From Roseburia sp. 499 (GTDB taxonomy: Bacteria > Bacillota > Clostridia > Lachnospirales > Lachnospiraceae), in NCBI RefSeq assembly GCF_001940225.2, contig NZ_CP135164.1, forward strand, positions 3,286,001 through 3,350,000: a DNA stretch of 64,000 nucleotides, given 5' to 3'. The position numbers were made by a program, and so were the translations under genes. Shown here in pieces: positions 52,994 to 62,333 of this stretch (within the stretch, counting starts at the first letter, position 1; each line of letters begins with the position of its first letter). Below the pieces are notes generated by a model. The model was not told the origin of the DNA. It ran no database searches and saw nothing but the letters and a program-made list of their open reading frames with translations.

Positions 52994-54365
52994 GAGTAGC
53001 CAGGTTGCCTTTAAGTCAAAGAACAATTTTACAGATGACATGAAAAGATTTGTGGTTGATGAGGTAGCTAGATTTACTACTGATAGTAATGAAGCTGCCT
53101 CTGCTTCGTTAGATGAGATGGCAGAAAAGGCAGTGAGGTTATCGGCTGATAAGAATAAACGCTCAGTAGAAGAACAAAAGCAGATACTTCATGAAATCAA
53201 AGAAAAGAAAAAGGCTCTTAAGAAGGAATCAATCAATCCATCAGATCCAGAGATGATTACCAGAGGTTCTTCTTATTCCAAATCAGAAACTGTTGCTAGT
53301 TCATCCAGATCAACAGTTGGAAATGTTTCGAGTTCGACTGGCTCATTTGCAGATACAAGCACAAGTTATTCTTCTAACTCTGCAGGAAATTCTAAGTCTA
53401 CAGAAGGTAAATTTGGAGGCGAAGAGGTAATAGAAAAGGAATTCACGAAAGAAACAGATAAACATTTTTCTGATGACACTAAGTTTGATAAGGAGACAAA
53501 GCAGAAGGAACTGAACAAGAAGCAGGACACAGCAAAAAAAGAAAAATCAAAGGAGCAGAAGAAGGCTGCATCAAAGACTTCCATCGCAACGATGCTTCGA
53601 GCAAAAAAGGATATGGCAAATGACCTTGCTTCCGATAAGTCTACAGGAAATGCTTTCGCGGATGGAGTATCAGGACTTATGAAGACCTTAGTGGATTTAG
53701 TAAATCCGATGCGATGGGTTAAGTCGTTACTAGCAAAGCTTGGAGCAATTCTTGCTCCATACATTGCAATTTTTATGGTGGTTGCAACAATTGTAATAAT
53801 TATTGTGATGTTTATCTTTTCGGTATTACAGCCACTAAAAGAAGTGAGCGATGCTATTACAGGGTTCCTATCAGTCTTTTCTTCGGAGCCGGATGTTTAT
53901 ATCAATTCTACCATGTCTAGTGAGGATATTGATGAAATTGTTGAGGCGATTACTTGTGATGAAACACAGGAGAAGGTAATCAGATTTGCATTAAGTAAAG
54001 TTGGTAGTCCATATAGTCAGGCGAATAGAACAAGCGGAACAGCATTTGATTGTAGCTCTTTAGCATATTATGCGTGGGATGCAGCCGGAACAGATATTAG
54101 TTATGGGACAAGGTATCCACCAACAGCTGCAGAGGGAGCAAGGCTTCTAAACGAAAAAGGAAAGACATTAGATACCATGGATTTGTTGCCGGGAGATTTA
54201 ATCTATTATGGTGGCAGTAGTAATGGAAGATACATGGGAATCTATCATGTTGCTATTTATATTGGAAACGGAAATGCAGTGGAAGCATTAAATGAACGCT
54301 GTGGCGTGGTTTACCAGAAGTTGCGCACAAAGAATGCCATTATGGTCGCAAGACCTAACAAATAG
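52983..54365 (+). CDS. Membrane-anchored NlpC/P60 peptidoglycan hydrolase
   Basis: Opens the wall for the conjugation channel. The 460-aa protein has a long Ser/Lys-rich, low-complexity cytoplasmic part (about residues 30-240) and one membrane helix (APYIAIFMVVATIVIIIVMF, about 257-280). A C-terminal NlpC/P60 domain (about 320-460) has catalytic Cys in FDCSSLAYYAW and His in YHVAIYIGNG. This layout matches Orf14-like proteins of Gram-positive ICEs, which act as VirB1 analogues. Confidence 0.88.
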   Translation: MEFKSSQVAFKSKNNFTDDMKRFVVDEVARFTTDSNEAASASLDEMAEKAVRLSADKNKRSVEEQKQILHEIKEKKKALKKESINPSDPEMITRGSSYSKSETVASSSRSTVGNVSSSTGSFADTSTSYSSNSAGNSKSTEGKFGGEEVIEKEFTKETDKHFSDDTKFDKETKQKELNKKQDTAKKEKSKEQKKAASKTSIATMLRAKKDMANDLASDKSTGNAFADGVSGLMKTLVDLVNPMRWVKSLLAKLGAILAPYIAIFMVVATIVIIIVMFIFSVLQPLKEVSDAITGFLSVFSSEPDVYINSTMSSEDIDEIVEAITCDETQEKVIRFALSKVGSPYSQANRTSGTAFDCSSLAYYAWDAAGTDISYGTRYPPTAAEGARLLNEKGKTLDTMDLLPGDLIYYGGSSNGRYMGIYHVAIYIGNGNAVEALNERCGVVYQKLRTKNAIMVARPNK

Positions 54366-54382
54366 AAGGGAGAGATGAAAGT

Positions 54383-55828
54383 ATGGCAGATGAAATTTCA
54401 CAGGTAGTAGAGATGGAGTATAAGGGAGTGTATTACCTATTTAAAGGAAGTAAAGCAATGGTTGCCTTGATTGCAAAGGCGATTAAGGCTTTAACTGACC
54501 ATCATTACAATAAATATTTGAACAAGCCAGGAAACTGTGACTGGAAGAAGATGCAGGAGATATCAAAAGGGGTTCCACCTATTTTAGAGTTTCCGAAGGA
54601 AATGTTTGAAGAAAAGGTTATCAGAATTGATTCTGATGGAACTAAGATTATGAAATCAGACTTTGACCTTTATTGTGAAAAGTACAATTTGAGATATTGT
54701 ATTATGCCAGACCTTAATCCGAATGATGACTATATTCCGGTTGCAGTTCCAGCTCAGGATGTAGGAATTCATAAGGAACAGATTAAGGCGGTTATGGAAA
54801 GACGAATCAACAATGAACAGGATAAGGACAAGGCTATTGATGCCAAGATTGTTATGGTCAAAGAGAAGATTGCAAATGCTACAAGTGATACGGAAAGAGA
54901 GGCTGCAGAGAAGGAGCTTGCAATGTTACTTGATGCGAAGGCTGAGAATGCAGATCTCTTAAAGGAATCAAAGGAAAAGGCAGAGCATGAGAATGAGATT
55001 GATTTTGCTGAGTACTTAAAGCAGGGAGAGGGCTGTCTTTTTGCAACTGATCCAGAGAGAGCATTGGAGCAGGATGAGGTGTGTGGTATTGTCCGTGAAT
55101 ACACGCCGTATGATTGTATGTGGCCAGTAAGAGATGAAGACCATATTCCAGAGACTGGTGAGGTTTTCTACAGTCAGGTTACCAGTGATGAAAAGATTCA
55201 TATGATTAAGCGTGAGTTTCGTAAGGATGATGCAGGCCATATTTATTCTGAGTATAAGGTTAGAATGCCAGGATCTTCGGAAGTGAAGATTTTCTCTGAT
55301 TATGGATTAAGCCGTGAACAGTGGAAGAAGCAGATTCCAGCCATGCTTAAGGAAGCTGGTCTTGAGAATGGACAAAAAACTGCAGTTGTTCAGTCTGAGG
55401 AACGTTTCAAAAAATATCAGGAGTATCTTGAGGCAAATTTTAAGAAGGCTTCTGAAGGAGAAAAGCCGGCAGAAGCGGAGTACAGCAGTGAGGAAGCCAA
55501 GGAATTTGTGAAGGGATATAATGCCAAAGTTCAGGATAAAAAGGAATATGAAGAGACGCTTTATTCTACTGTAGCAGTTCCAGTTGCAAAGCTTATGCCG
55601 GACGGAGAAGAAGTAATGTGCATGGAGATTTCAGAGGGGCTTGTAAAGGGTGTGATGATTGAGTCTGTAAATGACAAAACAGCACATGTTTTTATTAAGG
55701 ATGATGCAACATATTCGGTACAAAAGCACGATGGAACCATGAAGGAAATGTCAGGATCAGACATTGCAAAGAGTGTATCGGAATCTGCAAAGGAAGCAAT
55801 TTCAAAGGTTGCAGGAAGGAGAAGATAG
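54383..55828 (+). CDS. Conjugation-associated protein, possible PcfB/DUF3801 relative
   Basis: The 481-aa protein has an N-terminal region (FKGSKAMVALIAKAIKAL, then YCEKYNLRYCIMPDLNPND) that resembles PcfB/DUF3801 relaxosome-coupling proteins of Firmicutes plasmids (tentative). A highly charged helical region follows (about residues 130-215). The remainder is uncharacterised. It lies 3 bp before virD4, and PcfB-type proteins in other elements connect relaxosome and coupling protein; this supports but does not prove the assignment. Confidence 0.55.
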   Translation: MADEISQVVEMEYKGVYYLFKGSKAMVALIAKAIKALTDHHYNKYLNKPGNCDWKKMQEISKGVPPILEFPKEMFEEKVIRIDSDGTKIMKSDFDLYCEKYNLRYCIMPDLNPNDDYIPVAVPAQDVGIHKEQIKAVMERRINNEQDKDKAIDAKIVMVKEKIANATSDTEREAAEKELAMLLDAKAENADLLKESKEKAEHENEIDFAEYLKQGEGCLFATDPERALEQDEVCGIVREYTPYDCMWPVRDEDHIPETGEVFYSQVTSDEKIHMIKREFRKDDAGHIYSEYKVRMPGSSEVKIFSDYGLSREQWKKQIPAMLKEAGLENGQKTAVVQSEERFKKYQEYLEANFKKASEGEKPAEAEYSSEEAKEFVKGYNAKVQDKKEYEETLYSTVAVPVAKLMPDGEEVMCMEISEGLVKGVMIESVNDKTAHVFIKDDATYSVQKHDGTMKEMSGSDIAKSVSESAKEAISKVAGRRR

Positions 55829-55831
55829 TCT

Positions 55832-58162
55832 ATGGGTAAAACGGGTGGAAGTTCCATAAAGAAGCATACAAGAACACTTAAGGAAACATTGATTATGTAT
55901 GGCATTGGTTCAGTTCTTTGTATATATCTTGGATTTCTATGTGGCGCTGTATGGATGCCAGATAATAATTTGTGGGAATTTATGGCGAACTTCAATGAGT
56001 TTATTATCCAAAGACACAATTTTATAGTGGGGTTTACGAAAGCAACCCCTGCTTTTATTGCGGTCTTTTGGGTAATGTTTTCTATGGCATTCATTATTAT
56101 GGCAACAAAATTTGAGCATCCGTTTGCAGGTCAGGAATATGGTGTGGCAAAGTGGGGAAATGCAAAAGATTTTACAAGACAGTTTGCAAACCATGATCCA
56201 AAGAATGAGATTGAAGTAGTAACCGGAAATGCGAATATATCAGAGAAACTTACGGTTAATTGCAAGAACTACTGGCTAGCAGAGGGTGTGTATCTATCCA
56301 TTGATAATGTGAAAACCTCAAATCTTAATATGCTTGTTGTAGGACCTCCAGGTTCTGGTAAGTCTTTCAGACTTGCACGTCCGATGCTTAGTCAGCTTTG
56401 TGGGAATTTCCTTGTAACTGATCCAAAGGGAGAATTGTATAAGCAGACAGGACAGTATTTTGAGGATAACGGTTATGAAGTAATGGTCATGAATGTGGAA
56501 TCAGAGGATGGTATGCCAATGAGTATTCATTTTAATCCATTCCGATATATTAGAAACGAGTCAGATATTATGTCCATTGCAGGTATCTTAATGAAAGCGA
56601 CAACTCCACAGGATGAAGCTGGCGGTGGTAATGATCAGTTCTTCGAGCAGAGTGCAGAAGTGCTTTTGACTTCACTGATTTACATCATGAAGGAATATAT
56701 CGTAGAGGAAGAAAGAAACTGGGCAACCTTTGTAAAGCTTCTTAATGCGACTACAGTCTATACAAAAGCAGATGGATCGATTGATAACAGACCAGGGGGA
56801 ATATTGGATATTGCAAAGAAAGCACAGCTTAAGTGGAAGAAGAACCATGATTCCGATTTCCCTGGGTATGTTGCTATTGAGAAGTATTATAACGGTGCAG
56901 CGGAGACAACATCCTCTATTGTAGCTTCTCTTGATGCACATTGTAGATATATGAAACTGCAATGTGTAATTGATTTGTTATCAGAGGATGAAATCAAGAT
57001 TAGCGAAAGCTTTGGCTATTCAAGAAAGAGCGAGAATTCAGCAACTGGAAAGAGAATACTGTTTATCGTAACCAGTGAGGATAAGAGATATTATGACTGG
57101 ATTCCAAGTATGGTTTATTCATTATTCTTTGATGAACTGTATCATCTTACAGCAATTGATCCAAAGCTTCATGAAACACTGCCACATCATTTGACATTTT
57201 TGATGGATGAATTTGCCAATGTTACTTTGCCGGATTCCTTTGTCGAGAAGCTATCAACTATGCGAAGCAGAAATATGTCAGCAGTTATTATTGTGCAAAA
57301 CTTAATTCAGCTTAAGCGCAAATTCCCAAAGTTTGATATGGATAAGGACCTTATTGGTAACTGTTCCATAATCGATATTTTGGGTGCGCCTGATATGGAC
57401 TCCTGTGAGTACTTAAGTAAGCATTTTGGTACCCAGACGATTCATAAAGCAAGTGATTCTGATGCAAAGGATTACAGGGGAAGTAGTTCAAGGTCAGAGG
57501 ATGTTATGCAAAAGCCTCTTTTATCTGCAGAAGATATTTTTGCGATGAAAAAGGATGGTGAGTGCGCCATTGTCATTAAGGGTGCAGACCCACTTTTTGA
57601 AACGAAATGCCGTATGGAGAAAACTCCTTTTGTGAAGTTACTTTGTAGAAAGACAAATCCTTATGATCCAAAGAGAACAAGACAAAAACGAGAGAAGTTT
57701 AAGATGGAAAACAGTATGTTTTTCTTAAGTGGAGAAGAAGCAGTTACACAGGCAAAGAAAATTAGGGAATCAGGTAGTACAATTCTTCGATTGACGGAGA
57801 ATGATGTTGAAAACCTGATTTTGGAGGGAAAGATGGATACTCCTGTAACAACTTTAAAATTCACAGAAGAAATGCAAAAGAAGCTTCATGAGAATTATGA
57901 GAGATACATAGATGAGCACTCTACAGCTCCTATTGATTTTTCAATTTATAAGGAAAAGAATGATGACAGTGCGGAGGCGAAGAAGAAATATGTTAGTCGA
58001 GCAGAAACTGTACAAAACCTTATTCAGTACGGATATTCTAAAGCTCAGATTAGGTTTTTATATGAGCTTATTATGGCAGATTATGACGCAGAAAGAATAC
58101 GGAATATGTTCCCGACCGACTGCGCCATTGAAGAAATAAAAAATTTTGCAAAAATTCTATAG
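55832..58162 (+). CDS. virD4: VirD4/TraG-type coupling protein (T4CP)
   Basis: Links the relaxosome to the channel. The 776-aa protein has two N-terminal membrane segments (about residues 23-43 and 71-91). It has Walker A VVGPPGSGKSF near 169-179, LVTDPKGELYKQ near 193, and Walker B LTFLMDEFANV near 452. RSRNMSAVIIVQNLIQLKRKF follows. The C-terminal extension of about 180 aa is helical. The stop is followed directly by repeat copy 6. Confidence 0.93.
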   Translation: MGKTGGSSIKKHTRTLKETLIMYGIGSVLCIYLGFLCGAVWMPDNNLWEFMANFNEFIIQRHNFIVGFTKATPAFIAVFWVMFSMAFIIMATKFEHPFAGQEYGVAKWGNAKDFTRQFANHDPKNEIEVVTGNANISEKLTVNCKNYWLAEGVYLSIDNVKTSNLNMLVVGPPGSGKSFRLARPMLSQLCGNFLVTDPKGELYKQTGQYFEDNGYEVMVMNVESEDGMPMSIHFNPFRYIRNESDIMSIAGILMKATTPQDEAGGGNDQFFEQSAEVLLTSLIYIMKEYIVEEERNWATFVKLLNATTVYTKADGSIDNRPGGILDIAKKAQLKWKKNHDSDFPGYVAIEKYYNGAAETTSSIVASLDAHCRYMKLQCVIDLLSEDEIKISESFGYSRKSENSATGKRILFIVTSEDKRYYDWIPSMVYSLFFDELYHLTAIDPKLHETLPHHLTFLMDEFANVTLPDSFVEKLSTMRSRNMSAVIIVQNLIQLKRKFPKFDMDKDLIGNCSIIDILGAPDMDSCEYLSKHFGTQTIHKASDSDAKDYRGSSSRSEDVMQKPLLSAEDIFAMKKDGECAIVIKGADPLFETKCRMEKTPFVKLLCRKTNPYDPKRTRQKREKFKMENSMFFLSGEEAVTQAKKIRESGSTILRLTENDVENLILEGKMDTPVTTLKFTEEMQKKLHENYERYIDEHSTAPIDFSIYKEKNDDSAEAKKKYVSRAETVQNLIQYGYSKAQIRFLYELIMADYDAERIRNMFPTDCAIEEIKNFAKIL

Positions 58163-58164
58163 TT

Positions 58165-58197
58165 TTTCTGTAATCACGATTTTCAGGCTCCAAGTAC
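58165..58197 (+). repeat. 33-bp transfer-region element, copy 6
   Basis: CTGTAATCACGATTTTCAGG, then CTCCAAGTAC, starting 3 bases after the virD4 stop with no terminator in front. It is 55 bp before the next gene. Confidence 0.85.
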
Positions 58198-58252
58198 TTA
58201 ATGAAAGGGTTAAGGAATTAGCTCTTACCAATAAGGAAAGGAGAACTAAAAT

Positions 58253-58486
58253 ATGGGAAACATGATTTTGGCAGCAACAAGTTATACAAAGGCTATTACA
58301 AGTTTAAAGTCTGTGCTCCTTACACTTGGTAGTGCAATTGGAGCTGTAATGTTGGTTTATGGTGGAATTAAATTTGCTATGGCATTCCGCCAGATGGATC
58401 AACAGGGTGAGCATCAGGCTGTTTACTCAGTAGTAGCTGGTGGCGTTCTTGTAGGATTAAGTGCTCTTGTTTCAGCACTTACCTAA
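58253..58486 (+). CDS. VirB2/TrbC-like small pilin or channel protein
   Basis: The 77-aa protein has two hydrophobic helices (about residues 19-40, SVLLTLGSAIGAVMLVYGGI, and 58-75, VVAGGVLVGLSALVSAL) with a short charged loop. This is the VirB2/TrbC or PrgF-like layout. ATG 58253 follows AAAGGAG. A terminator follows 3 bp after the stop, so it may be made in excess over the downstream genes, as expected of a pilin. Confidence 0.65.
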   Translation: MGNMILAATSYTKAITSLKSVLLTLGSAIGAVMLVYGGIKFAMAFRQMDQQGEHQAVYSVVAGGVLVGLSALVSALT

Positions 58487-58491
58487 ATTGG

Positions 58492-58526
58492 TCCCGGCTC
58501 TTTTCTATGAGGAGCTGGGATTTTTT
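58492..58526 (+). terminator. Terminator between VirB2-like and VirB6-like genes
   Basis: TCCCGGCTC / GAGCTGGGA stem followed by six T, inside an apparent operon. Confidence 0.8.
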
Positions 58527-58555
58527 CGTTAACAGGTAGTAGAAAGGAGACGTTT

Positions 58556-59431
58556 ATGGAAGGCATAGTAAAAGCGCTATATAACTGTGCGTTTACCGTC
58601 TGGAATGCTCTCATGGAGATTGCAATGACGCTCTTTACTACAAGTCCTAAACTGGCAGCAGGAGGAACACCATATTCAACGGTGCACACATTTTATAATG
58701 CAATAGCAGATGCGACTGTACCAATTGCGACAGTGTTTTTTATCATTGCAATTTATAAGTCAGTCATATCGGCACCGCCCGGACAGCAGGCACAAAGGTT
58801 TCTGCATGATGCGTTAAGATACTGCATTATCTTATATATCGCAGCGAATATGTGGAGCATTATGGGTTACATCATTGATTTCACAGATGGAATTACAGGA
58901 AAGCTATCTGCAGTTAGTGGTTACACATTATCCGTAAGTGGAGATATGGAAACGATTATAGAGGATTGCTTGAAACTACCAAGTTTTGAGCTATCTGGAG
59001 AGTGGCTTGAAAAGTTCTGGAGTACAATCGGATGTTCATTGTTGTTCTTGATTGGCGGTATCGTATTGCTATTTATTATGGTTGCAAGTTGTTTATCTAT
59101 CATAAGTAGCGGATTCCAGAGAATCTTAAAGCCACTTATGATTCTGCCATTTGCAGGAATTGCTATTGCACTTGGAGCTGGAGGTCACGATATTTCAAGA
59201 TCACTTGTAACATATATCAAGACTTTCTTTGGATTCTGCATATCTGGAGCTTTGATGGTAGTAGCGGTAAAAACGGGTGTATCGTTATGTACGAATTTGG
59301 TGAATTTTGATCTCGCAGGTGCATCGAATATCTATAAGTGCATCTTAATTACCGTTCAGATGGCAATCACACCAATTGTAATCAGTGGACTTGTAAAGGG
59401 TAGTGATGCAATCACTGCAAGAATGTTCTAG
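58556..59431 (+). CDS. VirB6/TrbL-like polytopic channel protein
   Basis: The 291-aa protein has about six membrane segments (for instance VPIATVFFIIAIYKSV, LLFLIGGIVLLFIMVASCL, IAIALGAGG, and a C-terminal MAITPIVISGLV). This matches the polytopic inner-membrane channel of T4SS (VirB6/TrbL/Orf15 class). ATG 58556 follows AAAGGAG. Its closest partners are the VirB2-like gene upstream and the VirB3-like gene downstream. The family name rests on topology and position. Confidence 0.7.
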   Translation: MEGIVKALYNCAFTVWNALMEIAMTLFTTSPKLAAGGTPYSTVHTFYNAIADATVPIATVFFIIAIYKSVISAPPGQQAQRFLHDALRYCIILYIAANMWSIMGYIIDFTDGITGKLSAVSGYTLSVSGDMETIIEDCLKLPSFELSGEWLEKFWSTIGCSLLFLIGGIVLLFIMVASCLSIISSGFQRILKPLMILPFAGIAIALGAGGHDISRSLVTYIKTFFGFCISGALMVVAVKTGVSLCTNLVNFDLAGASNIYKCILITVQMAITPIVISGLVKGSDAITARMF

Positions 59432-59447
59432 GAAGGAGAGATTAGTT

Positions 59448-59996
59448 ATGGCGCAAATGAACAGAAATGTAAATTTGGAAGAGATTGATTCGGATGCATT
59501 ATTCGGTATCGATGCCTTAAAGAACCAGACGATATTGCAAAAAATAGTGTTTTTCGGAAGTGTCATTGCAGGAGTGCTAGTTAATGTGTTGCTCCCACTG
59601 TATTATGACACCCCAAGAATAGTATGCATTCTTATCTTTTTGGGGCTTCTATTAGTGGGAGTAGCAATTGGCTGTAATTATACAGAGGACATGACTTATG
59701 GAAAGTATCTGTATTGCTTTTTCTTTAAGCCGTCTATATCCCTTCAGTATGTATCAACAGAGGATGTAGAGAAGGTAAAGGAAAAGGCCATTGTCTTAAA
59801 GAAAGAGGAAGAAATGACCTTAAGTCGACAGCAGCAGGCAGATCCTGCAGAGCAAAGAAAGCTTTTGATTAAGTTAGTTGCTTTTGTGTTGGTTATCGTA
59901 GTAGCGATTGGTTCGGTATTTATTTACAAAGGAATTAATGAAGGAAACAACCTCCACCATGAGGCGGGGGAGATTATGGAGGAAACAGATGAATAG
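59448..59996 (+). CDS. VirB3/PrgI-like membrane protein
   Basis: The 182-aa protein has two central membrane segments (about residues 28-45 and 53-71) and one near the C-terminus (VAFVLVIVVAIGSVFIYK). A short conserved-looking stretch (DMTYGKYLYCFFF) lies between. Its location between VirB6-like and TadA-like genes suggests a T4SS inner-membrane role like VirB3 or PrgI, but sequence evidence is weak. It overlaps the next gene by 8 bp. Confidence 0.5.
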   Translation: MAQMNRNVNLEEIDSDALFGIDALKNQTILQKIVFFGSVIAGVLVNVLLPLYYDTPRIVCILIFLGLLLVGVAIGCNYTEDMTYGKYLYCFFFKPSISLQYVSTEDVEKVKEKAIVLKKEEEMTLSRQQQADPAEQRKLLIKLVAFVLVIVVAIGSVFIYKGINEGNNLHHEAGEIMEETDE

Positions 59997-61269
59997 AGAA
60001 ATGAAAGAATACGCAGATTTAGCTAGACTTCTTGAAACTGAATTCCATGAGAGACAGGATGCAGGAATCTTAGCAAATCTCAATAAGAAAAACATTGAAG
60101 GATTACATGTCACAAGAGAGAAGATTCTTTCAGACATGAGAAGACAGTTAACAGAGTATCAGGATGAAGAGGGTAACGAGCTTACCAGTGAAGAAAAGGA
60201 TCTTGTGATTGATCTCATTAAGAAAGAGTTATGGGGTTATGGGATCATTGATGATCTGATTCATGACAAGGGAATTTCTGATATTAAGCTTTATGGGCCA
60301 AGTAGAGTCCGTACCAAAAGAACAGGTAAGAGAGAAGAGGCAGCAGTTACTTTTGCTGATGATGCAGCTTACAAGATGTTTGTTACAAAGCTTCTTGAAA
60401 GAAACAAGGTAAACCTTGGTACTGCCAATGCGATTCAGACTTTTACTGATGCAACTCAGGATGATTTTATCTTACGAATCACGATTATCTCTGGACTTTT
60501 GGTGGATGGTGGAAAACCAGTAGTGGCGATTCGAAAGATTCCAAAGGATAAGTACACACTTGAGAATCTTGAAAAGGCTGGAATGTTTAAGCACAGAGCA
60601 TCCGGCAGAACTATCAAGTTGGATCGTTCTGGTATTAAGAAGTATTTTTCTGAGGATAATACAGATTTCAATACCCTTATGAATCAGATGATTCGATCAA
60701 AAGGGATTCTTTTTACCGGTAAGGGAGCAAGTGGTAAGACAACTCTTATGAATGCCATGATTGCTGAAATCCCATTTGATGAGTCGGTGATGATTTGCCA
60801 GGAAAATGCAGAGTTATTTGACCTTGTGCATCCAGACTTATTTAGTTGTCATGTAATGACCAATCAGGGTGATTCAAAGATTAGCTATGAGCTTGGTGAT
60901 TTAACAAGAGCAGCACTTCTTGTTGACCTTGACCGTGTGATTGTAGGTGAAGTAAAGGAAGGTTCAGAAGCAGCTGGTCTTTCAAAGGCATCTATGACAG
61001 GACATAAGTGTTGGACTTCTGTTCACGGAGAAAGTTGTGAGATGGCAGTAGATAAGATGGCAGATTATATCAGCCAGGCTACTGGATATTCCACAAGAGA
61101 TTCTTTAAAGCAGTTACAGGGTTTTGAGTATGTAGTGCATCTTCGTAACTTTATGGTAGATGAGATTATCAGAATCGCTGGCTGGGATAAGGAAAGAGAA
61201 GCTTTGATTTTTGAGACTGTATATCCTTTTGTGGCGAAAGGAGTAGGAGATGAGAAAACGAGTTGTTAG
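59989..61269 (+). CDS. TadA/CpaF-type secretion ATPase, copy 2
   Basis: The 426-aa protein has Walker A GKGASGKTT (residues 244-252), NAELFDLVHPD after it, the Asp-box RVIVGEVKEGSEA near 320 and HKCWTSVHGESCEMA near 342. The N-terminal domain includes LWGYGIIDDLIHDKGISDIKL, typical of TadA/CpaF proteins. ATG 59989 is preceded by GGAGG. It overlaps a lipoprotein gene by 20 bp and is followed by TadB and TadC genes, so this copy is the better Tad candidate of the two. Confidence 0.88.
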   Translation: MNREMKEYADLARLLETEFHERQDAGILANLNKKNIEGLHVTREKILSDMRRQLTEYQDEEGNELTSEEKDLVIDLIKKELWGYGIIDDLIHDKGISDIKLYGPSRVRTKRTGKREEAAVTFADDAAYKMFVTKLLERNKVNLGTANAIQTFTDATQDDFILRITIISGLLVDGGKPVVAIRKIPKDKYTLENLEKAGMFKHRASGRTIKLDRSGIKKYFSEDNTDFNTLMNQMIRSKGILFTGKGASGKTTLMNAMIAEIPFDESVMICQENAELFDLVHPDLFSCHVMTNQGDSKISYELGDLTRAALLVDLDRVIVGEVKEGSEAAGLSKASMTGHKCWTSVHGESCEMAVDKMADYISQATGYSTRDSLKQLQGFEYVVHLRNFMVDEIIRIAGWDKEREALIFETVYPFVAKGVGDEKTSC

Positions 61270-62332
61270 TTTGGCACTTATTACAGCAATGGCATTTTCA
61301 TTAACTGGATGCGGAATGTTTAATACGCTTCTTGGTTTGTCAAATGATAAGCCTACAAGCTTTAAGGATGTAAATGATCTTGAAAGTGGAAATGCTTATG
61401 TATGGCATCATGAGGGCGGAAAGATAGAAGAGGATCTTAAGAAGGCCAGTGATAAGAATGTATTTTTTACCTGCATTACTGGGAATTACAACTTTAAGAA
61501 AAAGGAACTGGAGGAAGTAACAGAATATCCAAGAAGCATTTGGATTGATACATCTACGGATTCAAAGATTCCAACAGTGATGGCAGGAGATTATCTTTTA
61601 TACGTGCATGATGAGACGGTACCGGAATCCATTGTCTTTGAACGATTTGCTGATTACGGATATACGATTGGTATTTCTAATATGCAAGCAGATATGGGAG
61701 GACATTATTATCTGATGTTTGCTGATGTTGAGGACGATGATTACAAGTACTTCATTGACATGGAGTCAGATGCATCGGAGCTTACAAAGCTTGGTGTTAT
61801 CTCAAAGCTTTACCTTGATAAGGTAGGGAATATGAGAGTAGATAAGGATTCGGTATCGGATGGTGGAACTGTTCTTAATCTTAAAAAGGACAAGACATAC
61901 ACCTGCGAGTTTTACACAGGAACTTATTATCAAGATTTTAGCTTAAAGGCCAATATCCATAGTTTTGGAAGCTTTGAGAGATTTGTAAGTTACGATTACG
62001 AGTTTATGCATAGCAATGTAATTGCGATTAAGATTCCAGATTACTTTGTCAGTGGATATTACTTTGTAAATGGTGTAGGGCTTTTTAGGTATGTATCTGA
62101 TACTGATGCAAAGGCATATAACGGAGAAGCTTATGATCCAAACATCAACTGGAACGAGCCTATGATTCTTTATAACGAAGATGGAACCGTTTTATATGAT
62201 CCAAGTGATCCTGATAGCAACAAGCCAAACATCGATGATATCTCAGACCCAGGAGATTATGGGGATGTGGATATAAATGTGCCAATAGAAGTAGAAGAAA
62301 AGGAGGAAGATGCAAGTGGAGGTAGTAGTTAA
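61250..62332 (+). CDS. Lipoprotein in the Tad-like operon
   Basis: The 360-aa protein has a type II signal peptide with lipobox (LALITAMAFSLTGCGMF, Cys near residue 21) and a large outer domain without a known family. It ends with a Pro/Asp-rich stretch (DDISDPGDYGD). The start ATG 61250 lies inside the ATPase gene with AGTAGGAG upstream. A TadD-like pilotin role is possible from its place, but no TPR repeats are seen. Confidence 0.7.
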   Translation: MRKRVVSLALITAMAFSLTGCGMFNTLLGLSNDKPTSFKDVNDLESGNAYVWHHEGGKIEEDLKKASDKNVFFTCITGNYNFKKKELEEVTEYPRSIWIDTSTDSKIPTVMAGDYLLYVHDETVPESIVFERFADYGYTIGISNMQADMGGHYYLMFADVEDDDYKYFIDMESDASELTKLGVISKLYLDKVGNMRVDKDSVSDGGTVLNLKKDKTYTCEFYTGTYYQDFSLKANIHSFGSFERFVSYDYEFMHSNVIAIKIPDYFVSGYYFVNGVGLFRYVSDTDAKAYNGEAYDPNINWNEPMILYNEDGTVLYDPSDPDSNKPNIDDISDPGDYGDVDINVPIEVEEKEEDASGGSS

Positions 62333-62333
62333 G

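Noticed and set aside
54769..55104. Minus-strand frame inside the conjugation-associated gene.
   Set aside because: It is Ser/Ala/Phe-rich, antisense to a Lys/Glu-rich coiled-coil region, and lacks start signals.
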